64,000 nucleotides of DNA, taken from positions 9,904,948 to 9,968,947 of the forward strand of contig NC_133948.1 of the NCBI RefSeq assembly GCF_031877795.1, given 5' to 3'. The translations under genes were made by a program, and so were the position numbers. Every line of letters begins with the position of its first letter. Position 1 is the first letter of the stretch. Below, in pieces: positions 1 to 11,448 of this stretch. The DNA is from Strix aluco (Eukaryota; Chordata; Aves; Strigiformes; Strigidae). The notes under the pieces are model-generated. The model was not told the origin of the DNA. It was given only the letters and a program-made list of their open reading frames with translations, and made no database searches.

Positions 1-36
1 TAGCCTGTGAGAAACGAACATTGTCAGTATTTTCAG

Positions 37-148
37 CTTGTGGTCGTCGCCTTCTTCCCCCTATAATATTGAATACACCTATTTCCACCCTGCATTGCAC
101 AGGTTCTTACATCATGGCTCTCACCACTGCTGCTACGCTCTCTGTTTG
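37..148 (+). CDS. HIRA: HIRA window exon 1
   Basis: The acceptor TATTTTCAG ends at 36 and the donor GTAAGT starts at 149. The exon is 112 nt and begins with two bases completing a codon. It encodes CGRRLLPP...ALTTAATLSV and ends inside a tryptophan codon (TG|G). An alternative acceptor-like CACAG at 98-102 is in frame-compatible sequence, but using it would remove the conserved CGRRLLPP and ISTLHCTGSY stretch, so the upstream acceptor is preferred. Confidence 0.9.
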
Positions 149-3100
149 GTAAGTGCCATGTTAGGCTGCAGCAGCTGACTGGGCTGATTTTTATAGGTGA
201 CTTCAATTGTGTCAATGTATTGCTGTTGAAACTTAGATTTAAACCACATCAGGCCTGAACACAAGTCCACTTTTGGGTACAACATGAAGAGTTAACTGGG
301 TAGGACTTGAATCCTGTTTCTTCTCTGTTCTAGGACAGTCCATAATACTGAATTTGTTTCTAGAAGGAAGATAAAGGATCAGCTAGAAGTTACTAGTTTA
401 AACAACCTCCCTAGAATAGGCTTGTCATGTATATGGAGTGGATTGGGGGAGGCAGGTAGGAGAAATAAGGATAATTCCATCTTCCATCATACCTAACCAA
501 TAAAGTACATGAGTTTCAGAGTTAGAAGTACTCTAGCCATCTTCAAGATACCAAGATAAAAACTGCAGTAACTTGTTTACAGCGGTTGAATTTAATCTAA
601 TGTTTTATGCAAGTCAGAGCTCCTAAAGGAGTTATTTGGATCCTTACTGTTTGCTTAGCTGTAATGAGGTTTCCTGATAAAGAGCCATAAAAGTTGTTCT
701 CTGCTATTGACTTCTGTCTTGCCATAAGGGGTTTGAGTCTGCCAAAATAATTTTGTTGGAGCAATGAAGAAAATGTCAAAACAAACAAAAAAACCCCAAC
801 CAAACTCAACACCCCCCCCAATTTGTCATGAATATTGAAGAAGTGCATTTGTTAAACAAATCTGGAGCTTTCAGTTGTTTGTAAACTGCAGACTTGTCCT
901 TTTGTCTTTTTCAGGGATGTTCACAAGCAGACAGCCATTGTTAGAGACGAGTCTTTGCAAACAATATTTTCAGGTAATAAAAGGGGTCATTTAGTTACCA
1001 ACCTTTGAGCCCACCTGTACTGTTTAGTGCTATTTATGAATATGCTGAAATGATACAAAACCCCAAAAGCCTGAAAAAATTTTCCTTTGTTCTTGCGTAA
1101 TAAAGGAAAGTTGAAATACTGTAGAAATAACTTAGTTAATAATATCAGCAGATAACAGACTTGTACAAGATTCTGTAGCTTATTGTATTCTGACTTGCTT
1201 CTGAATGTGAAAATTCAGTGTTGTGAAAATCACAAAATAAATATTTAATGTAAATCTGCTATTACAGCAATTTCTCTGTGTGTACTTTGCATGTTTGTTA
1301 TCTTAACAATGAAAACCAACTGATTATCTTCCAATCGGTTATTTTAAAATTTTCAGTTTGTATCATTGCCAATATCTGTCACAAAACAAATTATCAAAAA
1401 AGCAGTGTCTCAGAGCATATTGGCTTCTATTTTAGCTTTAATTCATACAGTACTAATCAAAACTACATGGAGAAGTTGTTGTACTAGCAGTTTGCAAATG
1501 TCTTCATTAGAAGTTACATGCACAAACCCTGGGTCTGGAATATGCTGGGAAATGAGAGACTCCAGCTATCCCACGTATATACTATGTTCTTGGAGAGCAC
1601 ACTTTAAGTCCTTCTTTTCAGAATTGTAACTTAATGGGAAAAAGACAGATGAAGACTCTTGGGTTACAGAAGACACGGCAGAATTGCTGAAGATTGCCCC
1701 TAGATATGGAGAAGTTTCCAATTAAGGCCATGTTCTGTATAAATTGCAGCATCAAGATTGATAACGTATTTTGCAAAAGAGTGATTGTAATGCTGCTGCA
1801 CTAAGCCTGGTGCTTACCATCCTTATCTTGTGTCCTGACCTTCCTATCAGTGCTTGAGAATAACATTGACTGAACCTTTTTCAGTGGGTTGCTATGACTG
1901 TTAATTAATGGTGGATAGCATTTTTTACCATTATTAATGTTATGCAAGACTCCAAAAGAAATACTTTGGTCTGATTTGACTTGTAGGAAGTGATGCAACT
2001 GTCTCTCAGATCTTGCTGACTCAGCATGGTATACCTGTAATGAGCATGTCTGATGGAAAGGCATATTGTTTTAATCCTTCTCTGTCTACATGGTAAGTTA
2101 CATATTATTTCCTGCTTTTACAATTTAGCTGAACTGCTGACGTGTATTCTGATTTACTGTTTCACTCCATATTTTGAAGGTTAGTCTGAGTAGGATCACA
2201 TGCCAGACTTGGGTTTGCTTTGGTTCACTATTATATGTCTAGGCTTTAGTCTACTATATTCTTATGATTTGTTATGTTTAAAATAAATTTTAAAAGTTAT
2301 AAACTACAGCTTACTTTCTCCTACACAGTACATACTCTTTGATTTATTAACAGACACCTATATATACTTTTGCTGATGTACATCAGTTGAATCTGTCAAG
2401 CAGTTGACAATGAATAAAGATAATCTAGCCTTACAATTTACTTTTTTTATATAAAAGAATGCAGTTCTGGAAAATTTGTCAAAACAATTTTCAGAGTTTT
2501 GTTGGGAGTTCAGACATGTTAAAATAATTGTGCTCGGTTTCCAGAGAAAATAAGACCTATGCACTCCCATCCTGAATGTGTATGTGACTGACTTTGTCAG
2601 TCCCCATCACTCCTTAATATTTTTTTTGATCTGATGACCAGTCAAGTTTGAAAAGAGCTCTTTGTCTCCACGATGTAAAAGTTTAATGAAGATAGTAAGT
2701 CAGGTAGGGGAGGAGGGAAGAAAACATTATACCTCCGAGAATTCCCATGGAAGAGTCATGACTGATGTCCTAAACACAAGGAGAGGCTGGGTAAGAGTCT
2801 GTGCCTTACTGGGTGTCGGATAGGCTTTCCCCATGGATTCTCTTACTTCTGTCAAGGCATAAGTTCCCATTAAAAAATTTCCATGACTATTTACAGTGTC
2901 TTTCCAAAAGAGATTGTGTTGTCTTTCTAAGAGGAAAAAATATGTTGCAGTCTTAATATAATTGTCGTACTTAGTGTAATGAGCGTGCTTGATGAAAGGG
3001 CTTATTGTTTTAACTCCTACTTAGAATAATTGTTATTAGTCAACTACTTGATGTGAATCCTTTGGAAAAGAAAAAACACCTTATTTGTTCTTTAGATAAA

Positions 3101-6100
3101 TTAAGAAATTATGCAGAAATTTTCCCAGTCAATAAGCAGGGGACAGGCTCTCAGCCATAATTCTGAATTTGTTGTCACTTCTTATTTTGTACCACAGCTT
3201 TGGAAATACACAAAAGAGCAACCCCTTTAGTCATCATACAAATTTAAACATGCTAAAGCAGTAAAGGGTATTTACTGGGAAATATTTGTGCCATTTTACC
3301 TCTGAGCTGTCTGGAGGTCTAAACTTGGCGTTGGTTTAAGCCAATGATTCCCTTGGCATCTCAAACCAGTGAAAATTATATCGTTGATTAGCTGTGGAAA
3401 TGCCAGCTATAACTGTCAACTCCCTCCATAGGAAGGAATAGCTGTAATGTGTGGGAAAGATTGTCAATGTGTGTGATCTGTGATGACTTGTCTGGTGGGT
3501 GGGGGGACCTGGCATGAGATGAAATTAAGTTCTTAATGAGAAAGTCATTACCTGCATTCACTCCAGTCTTCGTTCTGGGGCATGACTTCTTATTAGATGT
3601 AAAATGACAAGTAGAAAGTTCATTTCCTTCAAAACTAATGCTGAATTGGATTATACAATTAATGTTGTGGGCTTTGGGGGTGGGAGGGACATTTCTATGA
3701 CAGCACAAGAAGAATTTGGACATGGAGTGGAAACAGTTGGGGTCCATGGAATTCTTGAACACCTCGGTGATATTTTTTTGGTTATCTGTGAAAATACAAG
3801 TCAGGCTTTGAGGCAGAACAGAGCTGGATCCCCTGATATCACTGCCTACTCTCTTCAAACTTGTTTTTTGTTCGTTTGCTTTTTTCAGGAATCTTGTTTC
3901 TGACAAACAGGACTCTCTAGCACAATGTGCAGACTTCAGGAATAGTTTACCATCCCAAGAAGCCATGCTGTGTTCTGGGCCCTTAGCTGTTATACAGGGA
4001 CGAACATCAAAGTACGCACTTACTTGCTTCATTTGATCAGCATGTTTGTCTTCTTTTTATCCTATTATTTATTCATGTGCTTGAATCAGTGAGTTAATTC
4101 TTAAGATGCTAATAGCTCTGAAATTATAAGTAGCTCATACAGTGGTGTTTTACACCTTTGCACAAGTATAGTCTGTACCTTAATGTTGTTTTGACATTGT
4201 CTGGGGGGCAGGAAAGCATGCTCTAAACTTAATCATTTTAAGGCTTCCCTTTATTGGGTGGGTAAAGTATTTGACAATTCTGTACAGGTAATATTTTGAT
4301 TAGCTAAACTGAATTTCTTAGATTTTACATATTAATTTTTAGTTTACCAGCTTTCTGAAGTAGACCTACAAATTTTGAGTAGTTAGTTGTCCTCAAGGGA
4401 TCTATTTAATAAAGTCTTTGAGAAAGTTGAGTGATTAGTCATCTAATGCGTATTTTTAACATCTGAAAATACCACCAGGGAACTGTGTGAGCCAGAGCAG
4501 ATTCCTGTAGGTAATTTATTAGCCCATCTTCACCTTGATTTGAATTAGATTTCCCAGGCAGATTTCTGTACTATTTCTGTCCTTCACATCTGAGTTTAAA
4601 TTTTTTGGTGAGAGAAACTGTATAGAATTGTAAGATTTTTATTGCTGTTTTCTTGGGGGTGTGAGGGGAATTAATAGGAAAAATATTTGAAATCCAAGCA
4701 AACAACACTCTTTTTGAGAGAGAGAAAATACCAGACTGAAAATTAGTGTTTTTTTCAAAAAGGAAATCATTGGTTACTTTTTCCAAGTTAGTTTTCTTAT
4801 GACAATACATTTATTTTCAAGAAATACTTTCAATGCTTTAGGATAACTTTACATCTTGTGTTTGTTTGTGACTTTCACCTGTGAGAGGCAAAGAAAGGTA
4901 AAGGCAGTCATCTTAATTACCTATAAACATTTAGGAGCACTTGGTCACTGATAAGCATGTGTTTTTAAAGAGAAGACAGATGAAAGGAAGAGAAAAAGAA
5001 CAGGAGGCAGAAAACCCTCCGTGGACCTTGATACGTGTAAATGGTCCAGTGTGAGGGAAGTTTGCTATGAAGTGCTGCCTTTGTCATCAAAAGCTTGAAC
5101 TCTGGAAGCACTAGGTGCCTCTGAAAGATAAGTGTAGAATAGCTTGTACTCTGAAAATATGTATTTCTTAAAGTAGTATCTGATTTTATGGCTAGCATGT
5201 TAATTTTTTGGTTTTGTAGTTCAGGAAGGCAAGCTGCAAGATTGTTCTCCATGCCTCATTTAGTGCAACAAGAAACAACACTTGCATACCTGGAGAACCA
5301 GATAGCAGCAGCACTTATGTTACAATCCAGTCACGAATATCGCCACTGGCTCCTTATCTATGCACGGTACCTAGTTAATGAAGGTGAGACCTGCCATGAT
5401 GTGTTACTTCTTTGCAGCTCTGATGGACTTTTAAGAAACACTCTATACATGTCATGTATATGTGTGATTGCACTTAACGTTCTCCTTTTAGCACTTGGCT
5501 TCTGGACTCAGTGTTTACTTAAAACCAAAACAAACTGCTGAAGTGCATTTGCTTCCTGTAGTGCTCAGTACTCAGGAATCCTATTTTGACACACTGAACA
5601 GATCATGGTCTGGGGAAACAGTGCCATCTGCGGACTTCAGTAATAGGAATTGCATTGTAAAAAAGTCCAGTGATGTGTCAGGCGTATCATATGTATTATG
5701 TGGCAGCAACTACAGATGTTTCAGAAGAACCAGCAGCACCTTGTAAAATACGTAATATTCCTCAGCCAGATGATGATTGCTGCCTGATGTGAAACAGAAG
5801 GGTTGCTCAGTCTCTGACACTTTGTACCACAGCACATTAAACTACAGGGGATTTGCTTGTGTTACTTGCACTTTATACTTCTTTTACGTTCTAAAATTTC
5901 ACCAGCCTGTATTGATGAGCTCCACAGGTTAAATTCTGTGAGGAAAGAAACCCACAAGAAAGGGTGCTTGTGTCTATTTTATATTTGATAACACTATATC
6001 TCTATGCTATTATGTTAAACAAGGTTAATCAACTGACTTTATGCTTCTTGGATTCTAAAGATCTCTGTTGTATCTCTGCTTGTCTGCATTCCAAACTTAG

Positions 6101-8155
6101 TAGTTCTCATTGTATTAATTCAGCCTTATTCCTCACCATGCATGATTATTTTACACAGAGGGAAGGGAAATGGTTTGTGTTAGGCCACCGAATAGGTGTT
6201 GTCAGAATTAAAATTGAGCTCATTAATACTTGCCTTTTGACCCCTACCTTTTTTAACAAGAGAGCTTGGTGAACTTCATATGATTCTTTCTGTCCTTCCC
6301 CAGTGGAAATTAAAATGTTCATCTTGGGTCATATGTTAAAGAGTTATAATTTTAAAAGTCTTCACTAATTGAGAACCTCTCTATTGTGTGTGCAGGGTTC
6401 ATCTTGTACTGCACAAATGTCACTGCCTCGCGTGTGTGTATACACTGGATGTCACTGCAAATTCTGCTTTGCCATACGTGCATTATTGACCCTTTATTCC
6501 TATCATGATTTCAATGTTTAGTGAATTCTAGTCCATCAAAATATTCAATCTATCGTGCCTTGATTGGCAAGTTACTCTTGAACAGATGACTTTGTACTTG
6601 CAAGAGAATTCCCCCCTCTCATATTTGAGTGGATAAAGCCGGCCTGGAAACTGTGTGTGGTTTTATTAAAGGTTTTGTTTTACTTTTTTTTTTTTTAACT
6701 CGTGCATATTAATGGATCCATTTTAATTTTGTTATAAGCTCTTTTGCTAAGGGTTTGAGAGATCTCTTCTAGTTTAGTGATATTTTAATGTTTCAGAAGA
6801 TGTCTGGTTGTTTTTTCATTTTTTGTTTGTTTTTTTTTTTTACTGCTGACTCCAGTTTTCCAAATTCATATATTGCTATTAAATGCAAACTAACAACTTT
6901 TCTCCTTCACTGGTTTTCATGTTGTGGCTTTCCAACTCTTGTGATCTCTCTTTTGTATTAGTTCTCTGGCTGTTGAAGACTGTCAGTTTTCCAATGTTTT
7001 GTTTTTTTAAAAGCTGGTATCTTTATGTGGCAAGAGGGGAGTAACTGAGATCAGGGCAGCTCTTAAAACAAACTGAAGTAACTACTTCAATTTTTCTCCC
7101 TATTGTAGATCATCTTTAGTAGTGTTTTTGGTTTTGAGAACTTAAAATAAAACCCTTCAGAACTCTGAAGTAAATCCTTCACAAATCATCTTACCTTTCC
7201 AAAGATTTGCTGTCAAAAGAATAATATACTACTTCAGAAATCAATGGTTTGGGCTTTATTTTATTGTAGATATTTGTAACTCTTTCTTGAATGTTGTCGG
7301 TTACATTGTGGAGAGGTTCTATATAGCGAAATGCTTATGAATGTGATTTTATTTCTGGTAATATTCAGGGTTTGAATATCGTTTGCGAGAATTATGCAAG
7401 GATTTACTGGGTCCAGTCCATTACTCAGCTGGAAGTCAGTGGGAATCAACAGTTATGGTAAGTCCTGATAATGGTTTAACAAAGAATGAGGAAGAGTTAC
7501 CATGAAAATTACAGGACACGGATAGACAATAGAACTTAAAATACGGTTAAACTTAGGGGCAAAAAAGCAATCTTGTCTTATTTTTGCTGACCCTGGAACC
7601 CTTTCCATACTCTGCTCTGATCTCATAAGCAGGCTTCCTCCCATTGCACTTGTATTCATTTTGTGTGAAACTGTAGACAAATGCTTATTGCCACAGTCTC
7701 AACTCTGGTGCTGTCTTGAGTATCACGCAGATGGAGCAGAGCTGCATGTTCAGGTCTCCACATTCTTCAGACAGCTCTTTTGAAGTAGTGACATGCCAAT
7801 GAAATGTCTTCCCTTCTCAGAATCACGCCTGGAGTCTGTAACTGCAGAGGCTGCACCTTCAGGAGTATATAAGTGTAAAGACAGTTTTTATTCTGGGAGT
7901 CATGTAAACAGAGTAAGAACATGAAATACAGAGATCTTTCCAGGCAGGAACAAGGGCATGAATCTTAAACAGCTCTATGGAATATATTGATGATACCAAG
8001 TAATACATTCTGAGGATGCTTTTGTGGTTTTTGTGCAGGGTTTACGAAAGAGAGAACTATTGAAAGAGCTTCTTCCTGTTATTGGACAGAACCTCCGCTT
8101 CCAGAGGCTTTTCACAGAATATCAAGAGCAGCTAGACATCTTGAGAGACAAGTAG
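37..8155 (+). CDS. HIRA: HIRA, C-terminal part of the coding region (7 exons, partial at 5' end)
   Basis: This is the 3' end of the gene for the HIRA histone chaperone, the scaffold of the nuclear HIRA-UBN-CABIN1 complex that deposits histone H3.3 outside replication. Joined exons are 37-148, 915-973, 1987-2092, 3889-4011, 5220-5383, 7369-7457 and 8039-8155. All junctions are GT-AG and keep one frame for 255 residues plus a stop. The translation includes TLSVWDVHKQ, ILLTQHGIPVMSMSDGKAYC, SSHEYRHWLLIYARYLVNEG and FTEYQEQLDILRDK. These match the vertebrate HIRA C-terminus as I remember it. The region is the family's C-terminal Hira domain, known for self-association and CABIN1 binding. The N-terminal WD40 repeats and the ASF1-binding B domain lie left of the window. 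The identification is by recall of the protein family, not by a database search. Confidence 0.96.
915..973 (+). CDS. HIRA: HIRA window exon 2
   Basis: This is a 59-nt exon between the acceptor CTTTTTCAG and the donor GTAATA. It completes the split Trp codon and encodes DVHKQTAIVRDESLQTIFS, matching the HIRA segment that begins WDVH. The donor is slightly off consensus. Confidence 0.93.
1987..2092 (+). CDS. HIRA: HIRA window exon 3
   Basis: This is a 106-nt exon after the acceptor GACTTGTAG, with donor GTAAGT. It encodes GSDATVSQILLTQHGIPVMS followed by MSDGKAYCFNPSLSTW, one of the most recognisable HIRA stretches. A degenerate copy of its second half lies 939 bp downstream in the following intron (see the 2975-3022 entry). 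Confidence 0.95.
2975..3022 (+). pseudogene. decayed partial copy of HIRA window exon 3
   Basis: Counted by eye without gaps, about 38 of 48 bases match the second half of HIRA exon 3 (starting near 2036). The same frame reads MSVLDERAYCFNSYLE against MSMSDGKAYCFNPSLSTW in the functional exon. A stop (TAA) follows LE and there is no donor in the matching place, so it cannot serve as the equivalent exon. A TTGCAG lies just upstream at 2945-2950, but it would give a different frame from exon 3. Tandem duplication of an exon segment is the likeliest origin. Chance similarity in T-rich DNA cannot be excluded. Confidence 0.5.
3889..4011 (+). CDS. HIRA: HIRA window exon 4
   Basis: This is a 123-nt exon with acceptor TTTTTTCAG and a weak donor GTACGC. 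It encodes NLVSDKQDSLAQCADFRNSL then PSQEAMLCSGPLAVIQGRTS, inside the Hira domain. The donor lacks the usual +3 to +6 AAGT. The reverse strand across this exon is also open for 214 codons (3388-4032). I regard that as a shadow because it straddles both exon and intron. Confidence 0.94.
5220..5383 (+). CDS. HIRA: HIRA window exon 5
   Basis: This is a 164-nt exon after the acceptor GTTTTGTAG, with donor GTGAGA. It encodes SGRQAARLFSMPHLVQQETT then LAYLENQIAAALMLQSSHEY and RHWLLIYARYLVNE, a strongly conserved helical part of the Hira domain. It ends after the first base of a Gly codon. Confidence 0.96.
7369..7457 (+). CDS. HIRA: HIRA window exon 6
   Basis: This is an 89-nt exon after the acceptor AATATTCAG, with donor GTAAGT. 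It encodes GFEYRLRELCKDLLGPVHYS then AGSQWESTVM, matching the HIRA C-terminal region. Confidence 0.95.
8039..8155 (+). CDS. HIRA: HIRA terminal coding exon with stop
   Basis: After the acceptor TTTTGTGCAG this exon encodes GLRKRELLKELLPVIGQNLR then FQRLFTEYQEQLDILRDK and the TAG stop at 8153-8155. The LDILRDK end is the canonical HIRA C-terminus. The exon continues without a further intron into the 3'UTR. Confidence 0.97.
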   Translation, partial: GLRKRELLKELLPVIGQNLRFQRLFTEYQEQLDILRDK

Positions 8156-9000
8156 CATTTCCCCAGATTTTCCCTGCGGGGCCTGGTCCGAGAGAAACTG
8201 CTGAACAGCATTAACCAGAGACAGAAGAGGAGCGAGAGCCCGGTCAGTAGGGACACTCCTGAAGAGGGCAGTGCCGTAAGGGTCCCAGATGCTTCAGGAG
8301 TGACCTGCTTTAGTTTTTAAAGAAGCTCACCAGTGGATTCGTGAAAATGATGAGTGGATGAGCTAGACCGTTTCCAAAGTGAAACTTAACCATCGAAGCT
8401 GTGGCCTCTGTTTCCATGGAAAGTCGTGGATATGTACTTCAGGGGGGTCCTTTTGGATCTGGATCTCATTTTAATATCAAAACTAGCTGAGAACTGTTTG
8501 TGGGGTTTCTTGGATGTCCTGTGAAAAGCACAGTACTTCAGAGTACACTGAACAGCATATTTAACCCTGTTTAGGGTTTTTGCCTGAGGATTTATTGAGG
8601 CTCAACACTATATTAAATTAGATGAATGAGCCACGTAAAAAGAAATTTCATAAATATTAAGGTATTATGCAGCCAATAGACTCTTTCCTGTGAATATAAT
8701 AATAATAATAATAAGAGGCTGTTCTAACACATGGACTATTTTTGTACTAGAATTTGCTAACTTGTAATATGGAATTTTATTTGGCCGATAATCAGGCTAT
8801 CTCTACGAAGTCATCTTGTAGGAAATGGAACTCTAATTACAAAAGCTATGTTTCAAAATAATTCTACCAAATTAACATGTCATCATCTGGTTTTTAATTT
8901 TTAAATGTTTGTAAAAGGCATTTTGGGGGGAGGGGGAGGGACACAATGGGGGTGGCTCTTTTTGTAAGTACAAAAATAAATGAACATTGCATTGGTTTAA
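8156..9000 (+). other. HIRA: HIRA 3'UTR
   Basis: This is non-coding sequence from the stop to just beyond the AATAAA at 8975-8980. It contains a short (ATA)6 tract at 8697-8714 and a G-rich/A-rich segment near 8923-8950. The exact cleavage point is not visible. About 850 nt is an ordinary length for this gene. Distal polyadenylation at the signal at 9879 would add roughly 0.9 kb. Confidence 0.75.
8975..8980 (+). terminator. HIRA polyadenylation signal AATAAA
   Basis: This is a canonical AATAAA 820 nt after the HIRA stop. It is followed within 10-30 nt by TTGCATTGG and an A-rich stretch. It is the first canonical signal after the stop codon that I found. Confidence 0.7.
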
Positions 9001-9878
9001 AAAACAAAAAGCAAAACCATGGTCTTGAATTATTACAAAGGGCACAGGAATCTCCAGAAATGTCAATGCAGGCTGAATCATGTTAACATGTCTAGAAATA
9101 AATACCGTCTGGGTCATCTTTCTTCTGAAAGCATGATCAGACAAGTACGTGTGATCTGCCTAGAGCAGCTACAACATTTTCTCTTGAAGCCACATCTCAG
9201 CAGAAGGAGCAGGAGCTGTGTGGGAATACCCATTATCTCAGGCAACACAAAGCAAAATGGGCTCCCCGACCACTGCCGAAAGTGGTCAGCGCTGCAGCAA
9301 GAAACGAGCTTTGTGCAGTTATGGCCATGCTCCTTTGTGTGGCGTTTTGTAATAACAACATAGCACTGGTGCCCTGGCAGCAGTTCACCTGTGGAGTGGT
9401 TTTGGAATTGCACTGAAACCAAATCAATCGACTTGTTTTCCTCCCCAAAGAATGCTTGGTGCTGCAAAGGAAGCAAGTGTGTGTGTTGGTTCTTTCCAGG
9501 ACCTACTACTCAGGTGTGCCTCAATTTATTGCCTTACTTCAAGATGGTTTTGCGTAAGTATTGAAATGTATTTAAACTCTCATAAAAGGGCAGTTTCTAC
9601 CCTAAACTTCTAGCAGAAACAAACAATATCCTTCATCCTTAGCCAGGACAACGACTAGCTGTCCTATTGTGGACTTTGGCTGAAGAGGACTGACGCTCTT
9701 CAGAGAGGCATTCCTGCAGTTACATGGTTGTCAGGATCCTAGAGAGGGATGTATTCTTTAACCCTCTAAATGTGGGGGTTTGTTGCTTCCCGTATTCAAT
9801 CACCAGACCCGACGGACACCAGATTACTTCTTTGTACAACAGTCTCATCTGCACACTGGCTGAAGTGTCTTGAAGAGC

Positions 9879-9884
9879 AATAAA
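9879..9884 (+). terminator. possible distal HIRA polyadenylation signal
   Basis: A second AATAAA lies 0.9 kb further downstream, followed by ATGTGACTTAG and then TG/T-rich sequence. It could end a longer HIRA 3'UTR. Only its position supports this. Confidence 0.35.
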
Positions 9885-10137
9885 AATGTGACTTAGCAGC
9901 TATTCTTCAGTATGGCATCAGTGAGTTTTCAACAAGCAGCGGGAAATGTAGCAGCAGCACGGCTGTACCTGATGGGGAAAATGAAGGTGATAAGGAGAGC
10001 CACCCAACTTCCCTGACCTCTAGTCCAAAAAGTTTAATAGTACTGTGACAACCTGTCATGGTAGTGCTATGAATGATTCATATGCTACTGCCAATTAGTC
10101 TACACTCATGGGAACAGGCGTTACATTCCTCAGAGAA

Positions 10138-10250
10138 TAGAATCATAGAATCACAGAAAGTTTGGGTTGGAAGGGACCTTTAAAGGTCATCTAGTCCAAA
10201 CCCCTGCAATGAGCAGGGACCTCTACAACTCCCGTCAGGTTGCACTCGTG
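10138..10250 (-). mobile_element. CR1 LINE, truncated 3' end
   Basis: The fragment begins AGAATCATAGAATCACAGAA, the reverse complement of the octamer-repeat 3' end of CR1. It then carries GGTTGGAAGGGACCTTTAAA, a CATCTAGTCCAA block and a GAGCAGGGACCTCT block, in the order of avian CR1 3' ends read antisense. It stops around 10250 with no reverse transcriptase sequence, as expected for the 5'-truncated copies that dominate bird genomes. The element's sense strand is therefore minus. The right boundary is approximate. Confidence 0.92.
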
Positions 10251-11416
10251 TACGCAGGCAAGCAACCCACAGAAATGATTAAAAGAGGAGACAGATGCCA
10301 TGTCCTGGGGAAAAGGTGGGTCTGGTCAAAGGCTGGTACAGTCAGTGGGAGTCTGGCTGTCAGCTTCCATGGATTTTGACTCTTAACCATTCCGTGTAGG
10401 CAGCTGCAAGGTTGATGGTTTAATGAAGAAAGAACAAACAAGCATGGATAGTTTTGGAGGTGTTTGATAAAGTGCTGAGACAAGTGGCTGTTTCCTCCTG
10501 CTAAAGGCAAGATGTTTGGATTTGGGCCATTCTCTGTTCAGCCTTGTGCTGTCATACCACCATTGTAATGAATGCTGTTTAATAGGATTTAGAGGTAACT
10601 AGCTAAGGGAAAGTAAGTTCTTTGTCATTAAGTCTTCAAAGAGATGCTGAAATACTTTTTATGAAGACCTGTCTCCATATTAACACTATGTAAGTTTTTC
10701 TATCCGCTTTTTCTTGGGAGGTTCTGTCACTGCCTGGCAGACCAGGAATATTACAAGTTTAAATTCCACGCAACAAAATACATTTAAATGAAGACGAACA
10801 TTTTTCTTAAATTGCATATTTTAGCATTTTCTGCTTACAGTCACCACCTTTTTTCAGACAAGGGCTATGAAAACTCTGTTTAAGGCTGTATTGCATCATC
10901 AAAAGGAAGCCTGCAGCCAAACCAGCAAGGAACGCTTTCAGTGCGGGAGCACGGGCAGCGTTTGAACCGAGGAGCGTTTATCAGTTAACGGTTCGGACGG
11001 AGGAATGGGGGATGTCACTGAGGGGAGCTGACGTTCTCGCTAGGCAACCTGGGCAGAAAACACCCACCAGAAGCCCCTCAGGGCTTCCCCGGCGACCCCT
11101 GACGCCGGTGAGGGACGACCCGACCGGAGCCGCAGCAAAAGCTGAAATAAAATTAGATTTAGCAGGGCGCCAAGCCCCGGGGCACAGCCTCCTCCTCAGC
11201 CAGCCGAAAGGCCGCGCAGCCCTTCCCGCGCTTCCCGCCGCGCTCGGGCCGGCCCGGCCCCGGAACGCCGCCCGCCGCCCGTGTTTCCGCGGCGCGGCCT
11301 TTCGCCGCCGCACCCGCCCCGGAAGGGCGCCGCGGCCGCCGCCGTCCGGGTGCAGGCGGCTCGGTGGGGCAGGGGAGCCGCGTCCCTGAGGGGGGCCGCC
11401 GCGCTGAGCCGCCGCC

Positions 11417-11448
11417 ATGGGGAAGAGGCAGCACCAGAAGGACAAGAT
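11417..11448 (+). CDS. PPIL2: PPIL2 exon 1 (coding part)
   Basis: ATG in GCCGCCATGG encodes MGKRQHQKDK and two bases of the next Met, with donor GTGAGC. The MGKRQHQKDKMYIT start is the conserved PPIL2 N-terminus, which fixes this ATG. The 5'UTR lies upstream in the CpG island. Confidence 0.95.

Larger units (their letters stand above)
149..3888 (+). other. HIRA: HIRA introns between window exons 1-4
   Basis: The introns are 149-914, 974-1986 and 2093-3888. The first has an A/C-rich stretch near 778-820. The third contains the decayed exon-3-like copy at 2975-3022. I see no other gene, RNA or recognisable repeat in them. Confidence 0.85.
4012..8038 (+). other. HIRA: HIRA introns between window exons 4-7
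   Basis: The introns are 4012-5219, 5384-7368 and 7458-8038. They are AT-rich with several poly(T) runs (for example near 6687 and 6830). I see no gene, structured RNA or recognisable transposon in them. Confidence 0.8.
9001..10929. other. HIRA-PPIL2 intergenic region
   Basis: This spacer lies between the HIRA 3' end and the PPIL2 CpG island. It holds the possible distal poly(A) signal and the CR1 fragment. Short frames on both strands near 9019-9476 overlap each other and match no protein I recognise, so they are not called. Confidence 0.7.

Noticed and set aside
3388..4032. 214-codon minus-strand open frame across HIRA exon 4
   Set aside because: It is antisense to a confirmed exon and continues into intron. 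It has no recognisable motif, and the + strand is also open in another frame (3604-3903) that is not the HIRA frame. Probably compositional.
9114..9476. 120-codon minus-strand frame downstream of HIRA
   Set aside because: It overlaps a 114-codon + strand frame, has no recognised domain, and lies in a likely 3'UTR extension or intergenic DNA.
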